A stretch of DNA of 53,604 nt from the NCBI GenBank assembly GCA_017646335.1, contig JAGCMT010000074.1, forward strand, positions 1-53,604. The letters are read 5' to 3'. Position numbers and translations under genes: made by a program. This DNA comes from Burkholderiaceae bacterium (GTDB lineage Bacteria; Pseudomonadota; Gammaproteobacteria; Burkholderiales; Burkholderiaceae_F). Of the stretch, positions 1-8,232 are shown one piece after another. The notes beneath the pieces are model-generated. The model had not been told where the DNA came from and did no database searches. It was given only the letters and a program-made list of their open reading frames with translations. Position 1 is the stretch's first letter. The number at the start of each line of letters is the position of its first letter.

Positions 1-936
1 CAACCGCGTGACTATTTGAGCATGTTCTTGCTCTTGGGCATGATCTTGGGCGGTGTGATCGGCGTGTTCGTGAAGAACCCCTCGATCAACATGCCGGCTT
101 TCGTCGGTTGGAACGTCAAGGGAATGGACCTCTTCCCGATGCTCTTTGTGACGATTGCTTGCGGCGCCGTGTCCGGTTTCCATAGCCTTGTCTCTTCCGG
201 TACATCCTCCAAGATGGTTGCCAACGAACAAGACTGCCGCTTAGTCGGTTACGGTTCCATGTGTGTGGAAACGGTCTTGGGCGTTGTGGCTTTGATCGTG
301 GTCTGTGCTGCCGCTTCCGACGGTGTGTTGCCCAAGGGTACGCCCTTCCAACTCTTCTCGGGTTCGATCGCCGGCTTCATGACTGAAATCTTCGGCTTCT
401 CCACCAATGTGGCCGCTTGCGTGATGACGATGTGCGTGTCCGCTTTGGCATTGACGAGTGTGGACGCTGTGGCTCGTATCGGTCGCATGAGCTTGCAAGA
501 ACTCTTTATGCCGGCTCCGGGCGTTGAAAAGACGGCCGTACAAAAGCTCTTTACCAACCCGGTGTTCGCAACGGTTTTGACGCTTGGTTTGAGCTACTGC
601 TTGTGCTTGGCCGGTTACATGAACATTTGGCCGCTCTTCGGTTCTGCCAACCAATTGCTTGCCGCCTTGGTCTTGACCGCCATGGCAGTCTTCTTGAAGG
701 CAACGGGTCGCAAGGGCTGGATGCTTTACGGTCCGATGACGATCATGTTCTGCGTGACGATGACGGCTATCGGCATGACGGTCTTGAAGATCTTCGGTCG
801 TATCGGTGACGGTTCCTTCGTCTTCATGGTCGACGGTCTTCAATTGATCATCGCCGCCGCTTTGGTTGCATTGGCTATCTTGGTGGTCTACCACGCCGTG
901 GTAAAGCTCTCCGCTAAGGAAACGCCGAAAGCCTAA
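1..936 (+). CDS. cstA: CstA-family peptide/pyruvate carrier, C-terminal part (5' end outside window)
   Basis: Integral membrane carrier of the carbon-starvation CstA family, whose members take up peptides or pyruvate across the inner membrane. The frame is open from base 1, and its first codons read QPRDYLS, a conserved CstA segment. The motif FHSLVSSGTSSK follows near residue 55, also typical of the family. About eight hydrophobic segments are visible, ending in a short basic tail (AKETPKA). The N-terminal half, including the true start, lies upstream of the window. A strong hairpin terminator follows at once, so this is the last gene of its transcript. Substrate cannot be told from this fragment. 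The family assignment is firm; the symbol is by family only. Confidence 0.85.
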   Translation, partial: QPRDYLSMFLLLGMILGGVIGVFVKNPSINMPAFVGWNVKGMDLFPMLFVTIACGAVSGFHSLVSSGTSSKMVANEQDCRLVGYGSMCVETVLGVVALIVVCAAASDGVLPKGTPFQLFSGSIAGFMTEIFGFSTNVAACVMTMCVSALALTSVDAVARIGRMSLQELFMPAPGVEKTAVQKLFTNPVFATVLTLGLSYCLCLAGYMNIWPLFGSANQLLAALVLTAMAVFLKATGRKGWMLYGPMTIMFCVTMTAIGMTVLKIFGRIGDGSFVFMVDGLQLIIAAALVALAILVVYHAVVKLSAKETPKA

Positions 937-954
937 AACCCTTCATCGGTAATC

Positions 955-998
955 AAAAAACGGCATCGATTTTCTGTTAGGAATCGATGCCGTTTTGT
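955..998 (+). terminator. Rho-independent terminator after the CstA-type gene
   Basis: A perfect 10-bp stem (961-970 with 983-992, arm CGGCATCGAT) is preceded by six A and followed by TTTT. It ends the cstA transcript before nadX. Confidence 0.85.
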
Positions 999-1111
999 TT
1001 GAGGTTAATTTTTCACAAATATATACAAATGGGTCGTGTACATTCGCCAAACGAGTGATCTAAAATCAAAATACGACGTATAGCGTTTATTTGTAAGGAC
1101 ACAGCAATATT

Positions 1112-1912
1112 ATGAAAAATCTTGCCATTATCGGTTGCGGCGCACTCGGCAAAATCCTCGCTCGCAACCTCTCCCGTGCCGTGCCCAACAGTTACTACAT
1201 TACTTGCGTGATGGCAAAAACCAAGGCCCATGCTCAAGCATTGGCCGATGAAATCGACTGCGCTGCAACCACTAATATCGAAGAGCTTCTCGACTACTCT
1301 CCCGATATCGTCGTTGAAATTGCCAGTCACGAAGCCGTTCACCAATATAGCGAACGCATTTTAGAAAGCGGGGCCGACTTGATCGTGGTTTCCGTGGGAG
1401 CCTTGGCTGAAGACGACTTCAAGGAACATTTGATGGAAGTCGCTCGCACTTATAACCGCAAAATCTATGTGGCCAATGGCGCAATCGGTGGCTTTGACTT
1501 GATGCAAACGGTCTCGTTGATGGGAGCCGAAGAAGTCACGATCAATACCTACAAAGAGCCGGAAAGCTTAAACGGCGCTCCGTATTTGAAGGGTCAAGTG
1601 TTGCCGCAGGATCACGAAGAGGTCATTTTTGAAGGTGATGCCGTTGACGCCATTCATGGCTTCCCCAACAATGTGAACGTCGCCATTGCGACTTCGTTGG
1701 CTAGCCGATTCCCGAAAACCAAGGTCGTTATCCATAGCGTGCCGGGTTTGACGGAAAATCGTCACACGATTGAATTGGGTTGCGATCACTTGCATGCCAC
1801 CATCTCGGTTCGTTCGTTCCCCAATCCCGAGCATCCGATCAACAGTGAAGCCACGGCTTATAGCGTGTTGGCTATGTTGCGCAACATCGCTTCGACCATT
1901 CACTACTTCTAA
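1112..1912 (+). CDS. nadX: L-aspartate dehydrogenase
   Basis: NAD(P)-dependent aspartate dehydrogenase (DUF108 family). It converts L-aspartate to iminoaspartate for quinolinate and NAD synthesis, or releases ammonia and oxaloacetate when run catabolically. The 266-residue protein opens with the Rossmann dinucleotide motif IIGCGALG. It carries the conserved GAIGGFDLMQ segment near residue 128 and the C-terminal catalytic region PGLTENRHTIEL, as expected for the family. Length is normal. It stands alone between two terminators, not next to nadA or nadC, so a role in aspartate catabolism alongside the fumarate and aspartate genes of this window is possible (inference). Confidence 0.88.
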   Translation: MKNLAIIGCGALGKILARNLSRAVPNSYYITCVMAKTKAHAQALADEIDCAATTNIEELLDYSPDIVVEIASHEAVHQYSERILESGADLIVVSVGALAEDDFKEHLMEVARTYNRKIYVANGAIGGFDLMQTVSLMGAEEVTINTYKEPESLNGAPYLKGQVLPQDHEEVIFEGDAVDAIHGFPNNVNVAIATSLASRFPKTKVVIHSVPGLTENRHTIELGCDHLHATISVRSFPNPEHPINSEATAYSVLAMLRNIASTIHYF

Positions 1913-1930
1913 CTCGTTGAAGTATTAACA

Positions 1931-1959
1931 AAAATGGCGCCAATCGGCGCCATTTTTTG
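1931..1959 (+). terminator. Rho-independent terminator after nadX
   Basis: The stem TGGCGCC / GGCGCCA (1935-1941 with 1946-1952) has a 4-nt loop and is flanked by A4 and T6. The flanking A and T tracts may let it act in both directions, since the next gene converges on it. Confidence 0.85.
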
Positions 1960-1965
1960 TAACCA

Positions 1966-2187
1966 TCATTGCTTTTCTTTCTTGTCGAAAATCATCAAGA
2001 AAATACAGCAGACAATCAACGGGAAAAGGTAATTCAGACCCGGGAAGATCAAACCGTAATACCAGTGCGAGGCATAGCCCGACTGGATGATTTGAAAGAT
2101 TTCAAAGGCCGTGTGACCGAGACCGATATAGCAAATCACACGCATGATCTTTTTGATCATGTTGATCGAAGAAGGATTAAATCGCAT
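1966..2187 (-). CDS. Small two-helix membrane protein downstream of relA
   Basis: Unrecognised 73-residue protein. Two hydrophobic stretches (about residues 9-30, IKKIMRVICYIGLGHTAFEI, and 45-65, GLNYLFPLIVCCIFLMIF) suggest a hairpin in the inner membrane, followed by a charged tail DKKEKQ. I chose the ATG at 2187 over an upstream start inside relA. It lies one base after the relA stop and has a GGAG about 8 nt upstream, so it is probably translationally coupled to relA. A terminator follows. No function is proposed. Confidence 0.6.
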   Translation of the reverse strand: MRFNPSSINMIKKIMRVICYIGLGHTAFEIFQIIQSGYASHWYYGLIFPGLNYLFPLIVCCIFLMIFDKKEKQ

Positions 2188-2188
2188 C

Positions 2189-4315
2189 TTAAGCTCTCCG
2201 TGCGTTGTAAACACCCGGGAGATCCTGGATGTTATTTAAAGTTCTCGTTAATGCTTCGGTCGAGGAAATCTCAACCTTAAAGCGCATGTGGACATCACCA
2301 CGAACCATTTGTGAGCTCATCCCCACAATGGCTTCTTTTTCGCGCATAAAGATTTCACTGATGTCCTTCAAAAGCGAGGGCGAATTTTGCGCAATGACCA
2401 ACACTTCCACCGGATAGACGGCCCCATCGACCTTACCCCAACTGACTTCGATCAATCGCTCCTGACCCTTTTCGTCCAAACCGCGAATATTCGGGCAATC
2501 ATGACGGTGAATCGTCACGCCGCGACCGCGCGTCACAAAACCCACGATTTTATCGGGCGGAGCCGGATGGCAGCAACGTGCCAACTGCGTCAACAAGGAG
2601 TCCACTCCAACCACGAGCACTTGGCTCTTGGAGTTGTCGGCTTTGGACTTCGACATGTAGATTTCGTCGCGCTTTTCTTCCTCTTGTTGAGGACGAACGA
2701 CTTTCTCAACAGCCTTGACGCCAAATTCGTCCTTGCTTGCGCCCACGAACATATCGTCAACCGTGGTATAACCCAAGCGCTTAGCGAGCTCTTCAAGCTT
2801 AAATGCCGTCTTACCCAAACGAGCCAAGAATCGTTCGACCAATTCACGGCCTTCGGTCAAACTCAATTGCAAGGCTTCGGCATTGAACCATTGACGAACT
2901 TTACTACGAGCACGGTTGGTCGCCACAAAACCCAATTCCGGATTGAGCCAATCGCGACTCGGGCCACCCACCTTCGTCGTCACGATTTCGACCGTTTCAC
3001 CCGTCTTTAATTGGTAGTCCAAGGGAACCATCACACCGTTGGCTTTGGCGCCGCGACAGCGGTGACCCAATTCACTGTGTAAGTGATAAGCAAAGTCCAC
3101 GGGCGTTGCACCGTTGGTCATTTCCACGACGCGACCTTGCGGGGTCAAAACATAAATGTGATCATCCTCGACCTTACCCGACGTTTCGGGCTTCACATCG
3201 CTACTCCAGGCCAAGAGTTGACGCAACCAAGCAACCTTTTGGTCTTCGGCGCTATCACCCTTGTTGGAATTACCCGACTCTTTGTAGCGCCAGTGAGCGG
3301 CCACACCGAGTTCGTTGTAGTCGTGCATTTCACGAGTACGGATCTGAACTTCAATCGGGCGCTGACGACTATCTAAAATCACCGTGTGAAGCGATCGGTA
3401 ACCGTTTGGCTTCGGGTTGGCAATGTAGTCGTCGTACTCAGAACTCACACCGGCAAAGGTGGCATGGATAATGGAGAGCACTTCATAGCACTCTTCCAAG
3501 GTTTGCACGATGATGCGAAGCGCACGAACGTCAAAGAGCTGATCGAATCGCAAATGCTTGCGTTCCATCTTTTTGTAGATGGAATAGATATGCTTGGGAC
3601 GACCGGAGACTTCGGCTTGGATACCGCGCTCGGCAAGCATCCCACGAATCTTTTCCACAGCATCACGCATGAAGGCCAAACGCGCTTCACGACTTTCATC
3701 GAGTTGCTTGGCAATTTCCATATAGACGTCTGGCTTGGTAAAGCGAAGCGAGAGATCTTCCAATTCCCACTTCACCTGCCAAATACCCAAACGATTGGCC
3801 AACGGCGCATAAAGCGCCAACGTGTCGGCACCGTATTGGCTTGCGCCTTCAACGTCGTCTTTCTTCAATGCATACCAACGAAGCGTTTGCAAACGACTGG
3901 CCAAACGAAGAATCACCACACGAAGGTCTTTACACATGGCCAAGACCATCTTACGCAAGAGCTTATCTTGGGACTCCAAAAGCATCTTGTCAGTCTGCTT
4001 GGTGATGACTTCGCCCGAAGAGGTATGAGCCTTCGAATGCAATTCGATCAAACGATGCAATTCCGCAACGAGCGCGGCCACGGTCGGACCGAAATTCGTC
4101 TTCAACCATTCATCAGGATTGGGAACGCAATCGTAAATCGCAAAAAGATAGGTGGCACTCAACAAATCTTCATCGTCGCGAATACTGCGAACGATATTGG
4201 CCATCCCGTCGGCGTGCACGAGGCACGATTCACCTGTGTATAAAACCTTACCTTGATAGAGCGCTTGCACCTTTTCACGCGCAAGACGACTATCGGCTAC
4301 TTTGATATCCGGCAT
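2189..4315 (-). CDS. relA: GTP pyrophosphokinase RelA, (p)ppGpp synthetase I
   Basis: Ribosome-associated alarmone synthetase of the stringent response, transferring pyrophosphate from ATP to GTP or GDP when amino acids are short. The 708-residue protein has the long RelA/SpoT layout. Its N-terminal hydrolase-like domain lacks the catalytic His-Asp pair (residues 58-60 read FAI), so hydrolysis should be lost. The synthetase domain follows at about 220-345 with EYDD at 293-296, the acidic signature of RelA-type rather than SpoT-type synthetases, and IEVQIRTREMHDYNELGVAAHW. A TGS domain (about 388-450), a Cys-rich segment (CCHPAPPDK) and a C-terminal ACT domain complete it. A second, SpoT-type enzyme is expected elsewhere in the genome. 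Confidence 0.93.
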   Translation of the reverse strand: MPDIKVADSRLAREKVQALYQGKVLYTGESCLVHADGMANIVRSIRDDEDLLSATYLFAIYDCVPNPDEWLKTNFGPTVAALVAELHRLIELHSKAHTSSGEVITKQTDKMLLESQDKLLRKMVLAMCKDLRVVILRLASRLQTLRWYALKKDDVEGASQYGADTLALYAPLANRLGIWQVKWELEDLSLRFTKPDVYMEIAKQLDESREARLAFMRDAVEKIRGMLAERGIQAEVSGRPKHIYSIYKKMERKHLRFDQLFDVRALRIIVQTLEECYEVLSIIHATFAGVSSEYDDYIANPKPNGYRSLHTVILDSRQRPIEVQIRTREMHDYNELGVAAHWRYKESGNSNKGDSAEDQKVAWLRQLLAWSSDVKPETSGKVEDDHIYVLTPQGRVVEMTNGATPVDFAYHLHSELGHRCRGAKANGVMVPLDYQLKTGETVEIVTTKVGGPSRDWLNPELGFVATNRARSKVRQWFNAEALQLSLTEGRELVERFLARLGKTAFKLEELAKRLGYTTVDDMFVGASKDEFGVKAVEKVVRPQQEEEKRDEIYMSKSKADNSKSQVLVVGVDSLLTQLARCCHPAPPDKIVGFVTRGRGVTIHRHDCPNIRGLDEKGQERLIEVSWGKVDGAVYPVEVLVIAQNSPSLLKDISEIFMREKEAIVGMSSQMVRGDVHMRFKVEISSTEALTRTLNNIQDLPGVYNARRA

Positions 4316-4435
4316 TGCAGAACACTCCTAAGCCTTTGCTTTTATCCTAAAAACCCAAACAGCTCCCTGATACAGAAGAGAAGTTCACGGGCATAGACAG
4401 TGCTTAATGATTAATGTTACTTATTGTAGCTAAGC

Positions 4436-4466
4436 CAAAATAAAAGAGCCCCGAAAACGGGGCTCT
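4436..4466 (-). terminator. Terminator of the DEAD-box helicase gene
   Basis: On the minus strand the stem AGAGCCCC / GGGGCTCT (4459-4466 with 4445-4452) is followed by TTTTATTTT. It lies just after the helicase stop and upstream of relA. Confidence 0.8.
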
Positions 4467-4503
4467 GGCGTACCTAAATTCTGTGACAACTTGTTAGTTT
4501 TGC

Positions 4504-5892
4504 TTACTTTCGAATGAGTCCGCCCAAAAGTGCTGCCACCGGTGCCTTACGTTTAGCCGGTGTGGCACTCGACTTCGAGCTGCTTAAGCTCTTCGAAGGC
4601 GTTTGCGGACGGCTCAACGCTTCTTCGCTCGGTTCATACGGTTGGTTAAAGAACGGATCGGAACTCACGGGCGAAACGGGAGGCGGCGTGTATGTTTTAC
4701 GCGGACCGCGCGCGGGCGAGCGACGATGCGGCATCACGTCCAAACGGATGCGATGGAATTTTTCCTTGATCAAGTGCTCAATGGCAGAGACGTTTTTATC
4801 ATCGGCACCGGCCGTCACCAGCATCAATGCCACGCCCTTCGCGCCGGCACGACCCGTACGACCGATACGGTGCACATAGTCTTCGGCATTAAAGGGCACA
4901 TCAAAATTGATCACGACCGGCAACTCAGCGATGTCCAAACCACGGGCGGCCACGTCGGTTGCCACCAGCACTCGAACTTCTTCGTGTTTGAAAGCTTCCA
5001 AGGTCTTCGTGCGTTCTTCTTGATTCTTATCGCCATGGATCGAATCGGCTTTGATGCCTTCTTTTTCCAACGCACGAGCCAAGCGACGACACGTGATCTT
5101 CGAATTCACGAAGACCAAAATTTGTTTGGCATCTTCACAATCGTCATCATCCAAAAGACTCAAAAGCGCATCCATCTTTTCAGAATCATGCACTTCATAA
5201 ACCTTTTGGGTAATCGTACGAGCGGTGGAATTTTCTCGAGCGACTTCGATCAACTTGGGAGAACGCAAGAAGTTGCCGGCCAACGCTTTGATCTCAGGCG
5301 AAAAAGTGGCCGAGAACATCAAACTTTGTCGCGATTGCGGCAACAACTTCAAAATGCGGGAGATGTCGGGCAAAAAGCCCATGTCAAGCATGCGGTCGGC
5401 TTCATCCAAAACCACCACTTGCACTTGAGAAAGATTGGTATTGCGCGATTCGATGTGGTCAAGCAGACGACCCGGTGTGGCAATCAACACTTCAACGCCA
5501 CGACGCAACGTCTCGGCTTGGGGCTTGATATCGACGCCACCGTATACCACGGCCGTACGAAGACCCGTGTACTTGGCGTAATCGCGAATGTTGTCATGAA
5601 CTTGGTCGGCCAATTCACGCGTCGGCGTCAAAACCAAAGCTCGCACCGGGTGACGAGCCGGCGACATGCTCGTATTGGCTGTCGGAACGAGTCGTTGCAA
5701 AAGCGGCAAACCGAAACCGGCCGTCTTGCCCGTCCCCGTTTGCGCCGCACCCATCACATCACCACCGGCGATGACTTGAGGAATCGCTTGGGCTTGAATC
5801 GGGGTCGGCTTTTCGTAACCCATTTCATCGATGGCTCGCATGATCGAATCATCGAGACCAAAAGCGGCGAAAGATTGGATTTTGACAGACAT
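4504..5892 (-). CDS. rhlE: DEAD-box ATP-dependent RNA helicase, RhlE-like
   Basis: Cytoplasmic RNA helicase for ribosome assembly or mRNA turnover. All motifs are present in order: Q motif region (FAAFGLDDSI to KPTPIQAQAIP), Walker A AQTGTGKT, PTRELA, DEAD, SAT, and the C-terminal RecA motif HRIGRTGR. The core ends near residue 380. A basic, proline- and serine-rich tail of about 80 residues follows, ending in APVAALLGGLIRK, and probably binds RNA. At 462 residues it is the size of RhlE-type proteins. The exact subgroup (RhlE or another) is less certain than the family. It is monocistronic, with a terminator behind it. Confidence 0.88.
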   Translation of the reverse strand: MSVKIQSFAAFGLDDSIMRAIDEMGYEKPTPIQAQAIPQVIAGGDVMGAAQTGTGKTAGFGLPLLQRLVPTANTSMSPARHPVRALVLTPTRELADQVHDNIRDYAKYTGLRTAVVYGGVDIKPQAETLRRGVEVLIATPGRLLDHIESRNTNLSQVQVVVLDEADRMLDMGFLPDISRILKLLPQSRQSLMFSATFSPEIKALAGNFLRSPKLIEVARENSTARTITQKVYEVHDSEKMDALLSLLDDDDCEDAKQILVFVNSKITCRRLARALEKEGIKADSIHGDKNQEERTKTLEAFKHEEVRVLVATDVAARGLDIAELPVVINFDVPFNAEDYVHRIGRTGRAGAKGVALMLVTAGADDKNVSAIEHLIKEKFHRIRLDVMPHRRSPARGPRKTYTPPPVSPVSSDPFFNQPYEPSEEALSRPQTPSKSLSSSKSSATPAKRKAPVAALLGGLIRK

Positions 5893-6036
5893 GGATATGA
5901 CTCTTCCGTGTACTAAACAAATAACAACATTAAAAGTTAAGTGTACCTCAAACCTCTTTGATCCATCGGCACACGGTAAGCCAATCCTTAGTGAAAAAAG
6001 CGCAAAGTTACGCTTTTTCGTGAGCTAAAACAAAAA

Positions 6037-6065
6037 AGACGCCACTTTTGTCAAAGTAGACGTCT
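6037..6065 (-). terminator. Terminator of the CAU tRNA gene
   Basis: The minus strand shows the interrupted stem AGACG..ACTTT / AAAGT..CGTCT (6037-6065) followed by TTTTTTG. It sits just downstream of the tRNA 3' end. Confidence 0.7.
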
Positions 6066-6073
6066 CTTTCGTT

Positions 6074-6149
<76 letters not shown>

Positions 6150-6280
6150 TAAGAACCGCTCATTTTACAAAAAATCAGGAATTATTTCTTCGAGAAAGAT
6201 GACCCACGGTAGAAACAATTTTCTTTTCGATAACCCCCTATAATTGACTCCAATCGTATCCATTCATCTTCAGTTTTTTT

Positions 6281-7312
6281 ATGAATCGTTACTTGATTAC
6301 GGGCGGTGCCGTTGCTCTGATGCTGGCTTCTCACGTTGCCTTGGCTACTAGCCCTTCCACCCCGATTTCGGTTCCCAAAGGGGCAAAACCCATTGCCGAG
6401 AATCAGACGATCACGAATTTCCGCACCGGGGTTCATCTTTTCACCGATCAACACCACAGTCGTTTTGAGGCTATGAAGCGAGGCGGCTCGAACTTCAGTC
6501 TCAAAAACGAGTTTTCATCCAAATCTCCGAAGGCCTTTTCTTACGGTGGCAGTACCGACTATGTCGTCCGAAGCGGTGCATTGGCTAAGGCCGGCGAACC
6601 GCGTACCCTTCGCTCGGTCAAAGGCAATAAGGTGTTATTAACGACCCCTGGCATCCAAAGCACTTTATCCGTGAAATTTGACGCCTATGATGTCAGCGGC
6701 GAACGCATTGTCAATTATTTACGAAGCGTCAACAATCGCCCGAGTAAACGTGCCGATCGTATGAGCGACGACATTCGCTTCCCGAAGGGCTCCGTCGCTT
6801 ACGTGCCTACGATGCAAATGCAAAAGACCGAAGTCGTGATTCCGACCACCGACATCATGACCGGTCAAAAGACGTTGGAGCAATTCGTACAAACGTTTTC
6901 CGGCAAGATTCCCAACTGCTTGCGCTACGAACGTCATTCGGCCTCTCAACCCTATGCGATCCGATTTAGCAAAATCGGCAAGCAAAAAGGTGAAATCGAA
7001 ATCTTTGAGGCTAAACGTCGCAGTGCGGTTTGCGAAGCTGAAGGAGGCCCGGTTGCCAAAGGTGCCTATCAAATCCAAACGATTAACGGCACACGCGTGA
7101 TGGCTCTCACATTCCCCAAACATCTCGATAGCCGTGATGTCGGCATCAAGGAAAGCGAACGTCAAGCCATGCAGTTGGCTTTCGTCGAAGTCACCAGCCC
7201 CTCGAAAAAGGTGCTTCCCGGTCGTATCGTTCATGCTCAACGAGACTTCCATGACTTCCAGTTCCGCTTTAACGATACGGCTGCCGCCGCCATCCTAAAA
7301 GCCTCGCACTAA
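6281..7312 (+). CDS. Exported protein of unknown function
   Basis: Unrecognised 343-residue protein. It begins with a signal peptide (MNRYLITGGAVALMLASHVALA, cleavage likely after ALA near residue 22), so it is probably periplasmic. No lipobox Cys is visible. Only two Cys occur in the mature part (PNCLRY and SAVCEAEGG, about 50 residues apart) and could form a disulfide. The sequence is basic with beta-rich spacing and no known catalytic motif. It is monocistronic, starts about 130 bp after the divergently transcribed tRNA, and is closed by a strong terminator. Confidence 0.75.
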   Translation: MNRYLITGGAVALMLASHVALATSPSTPISVPKGAKPIAENQTITNFRTGVHLFTDQHHSRFEAMKRGGSNFSLKNEFSSKSPKAFSYGGSTDYVVRSGALAKAGEPRTLRSVKGNKVLLTTPGIQSTLSVKFDAYDVSGERIVNYLRSVNNRPSKRADRMSDDIRFPKGSVAYVPTMQMQKTEVVIPTTDIMTGQKTLEQFVQTFSGKIPNCLRYERHSASQPYAIRFSKIGKQKGEIEIFEAKRRSAVCEAEGGPVAKGAYQIQTINGTRVMALTFPKHLDSRDVGIKESERQAMQLAFVEVTSPSKKVLPGRIVHAQRDFHDFQFRFNDTAAAAILKASH

Positions 7313-7313
7313 C

Positions 7314-7347
7314 AAAAAAATCCTGATCCAAACGATCAGGATTTTTT
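7314..7347. terminator. Bidirectional terminator between convergent genes
   Basis: Perfect stem ATCCTGATC / GATCAGGAT (7320-7328 with 7334-7342) flanked by A7 and T6. It serves the exported-protein gene on the plus strand and the membrane-protein gene ending at 7361 on the minus strand. Confidence 0.85.
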
Positions 7348-7360
7348 CTTTTTCCAACAA

Positions 7361-8134
7361 TTACTTCTTAGCGATCATCTTCGTTCGAAGTACAAACAGT
7401 ACCGATAAGGTGAGCGCCATCAACGTCGCCAATCCGAAACTCATTGCCAACGATGCTCGCGGCAACATCACCACAAGCGTCAACATAAAGATCCAACCCG
7501 TAAACATCCCGATGAAGGTTCCCTTCACCAACGTGATGGTGGCATTGATGTAACCGGCTTTCAACATAAACATCCCCAAAATACCGCCGATTACCGGAAA
7601 GAACATCAACACGCCGCTAAAGGTCGGACCGACCACGGTTGCCAACGACGTGATGATAAACATCAATGTGGCCCCGCAAACCATTTGCAAATAGGGTCGA
7701 GACTTCTGAGCGGTGGGCATCTGACGACCGTCAGGCAAAGGCGCCGGAATCAATTTCAGACCAATCAAAATGGCGATCGCGCCAACCACGGGCCACATGC
7801 CCACCGGTAACGTCACATTCCCCATCAAAAGCGCCACGACGGCATAAACCAAAAGGGTTGTGATTACCGTGTTAGCCCAGTGCCAACGCTTACCCAAATA
7901 GCAATAGCAAAGACCAAAGATCACAAAAGTGACTTGACCGGGATAAGCCCCCAATGCCGTCTTTTGGGCGAAATCCACCCCTTGCTCAAGGGCCACGTAA
8001 AAAGTGATGGGACCGGAAATCAACGGCAAACCGTTGACGACGCCACCCACCAACGGACCGAAGCGACGAGCGATTTCATAAACGAGCCACAAAAGAATCG
8101 GGATCGTCAGAATTTTGATAATGGCCAAAGTCAT
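7361..8134 (-). CDS. Integral membrane protein of unknown function with repeated halves
   Basis: A 257-residue protein that is almost all hydrophobic, with roughly eight predicted membrane helices. The N-terminal half contains RRFGPLVGGVVNGLPLISGP and the C-terminal half TVVGPTFSGVLMFFPVIGG. These share the order GP..(G/S)GV....P and sit at matching positions, which suggests an internal duplication like that of many small transporters. A loose likeness to the single-repeat GlpM pattern is noted but not verified. It is monocistronic between clpB's terminator and a shared terminator. Transport is likely; the substrate is unknown. Confidence 0.7.
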   Translation of the reverse strand: MTLAIIKILTIPILLWLVYEIARRFGPLVGGVVNGLPLISGPITFYVALEQGVDFAQKTALGAYPGQVTFVIFGLCYCYLGKRWHWANTVITTLLVYAVVALLMGNVTLPVGMWPVVGAIAILIGLKLIPAPLPDGRQMPTAQKSRPYLQMVCGATLMFIITSLATVVGPTFSGVLMFFPVIGGILGMFMLKAGYINATITLVKGTFIGMFTGWIFMLTLVVMLPRASLAMSFGLATLMALTLSVLFVLRTKMIAKK

Positions 8135-8174
8135 AAAAAGTAACTCTCATTCGAATTGCGCTCATTCTAAACAC

Positions 8175-8206
8175 AAAACCGCAGCCTTGGAAAAGACTGC
8201 GGTTTT
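8175..8206 (-). terminator. Terminator of clpB
   Basis: The arms AAAACCGCAG and CTGCGGTTTT (8175-8184 with 8197-8206) pair, and on the minus strand the stem ends in TTTT. It follows the clpB stop by about 25 bp. Confidence 0.8.
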
Positions 8207-8232
8207 ACTTTTGCTAGAAGTTCTGAATTCGC

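Noticed and set aside
2189-4315. SpoT rather than RelA
   Set aside because: The His-Asp pair of the hydrolase site is absent and the synthetase loop is EYDD, as in RelA; SpoT would have a basic RxKD-type loop and an intact HD site.
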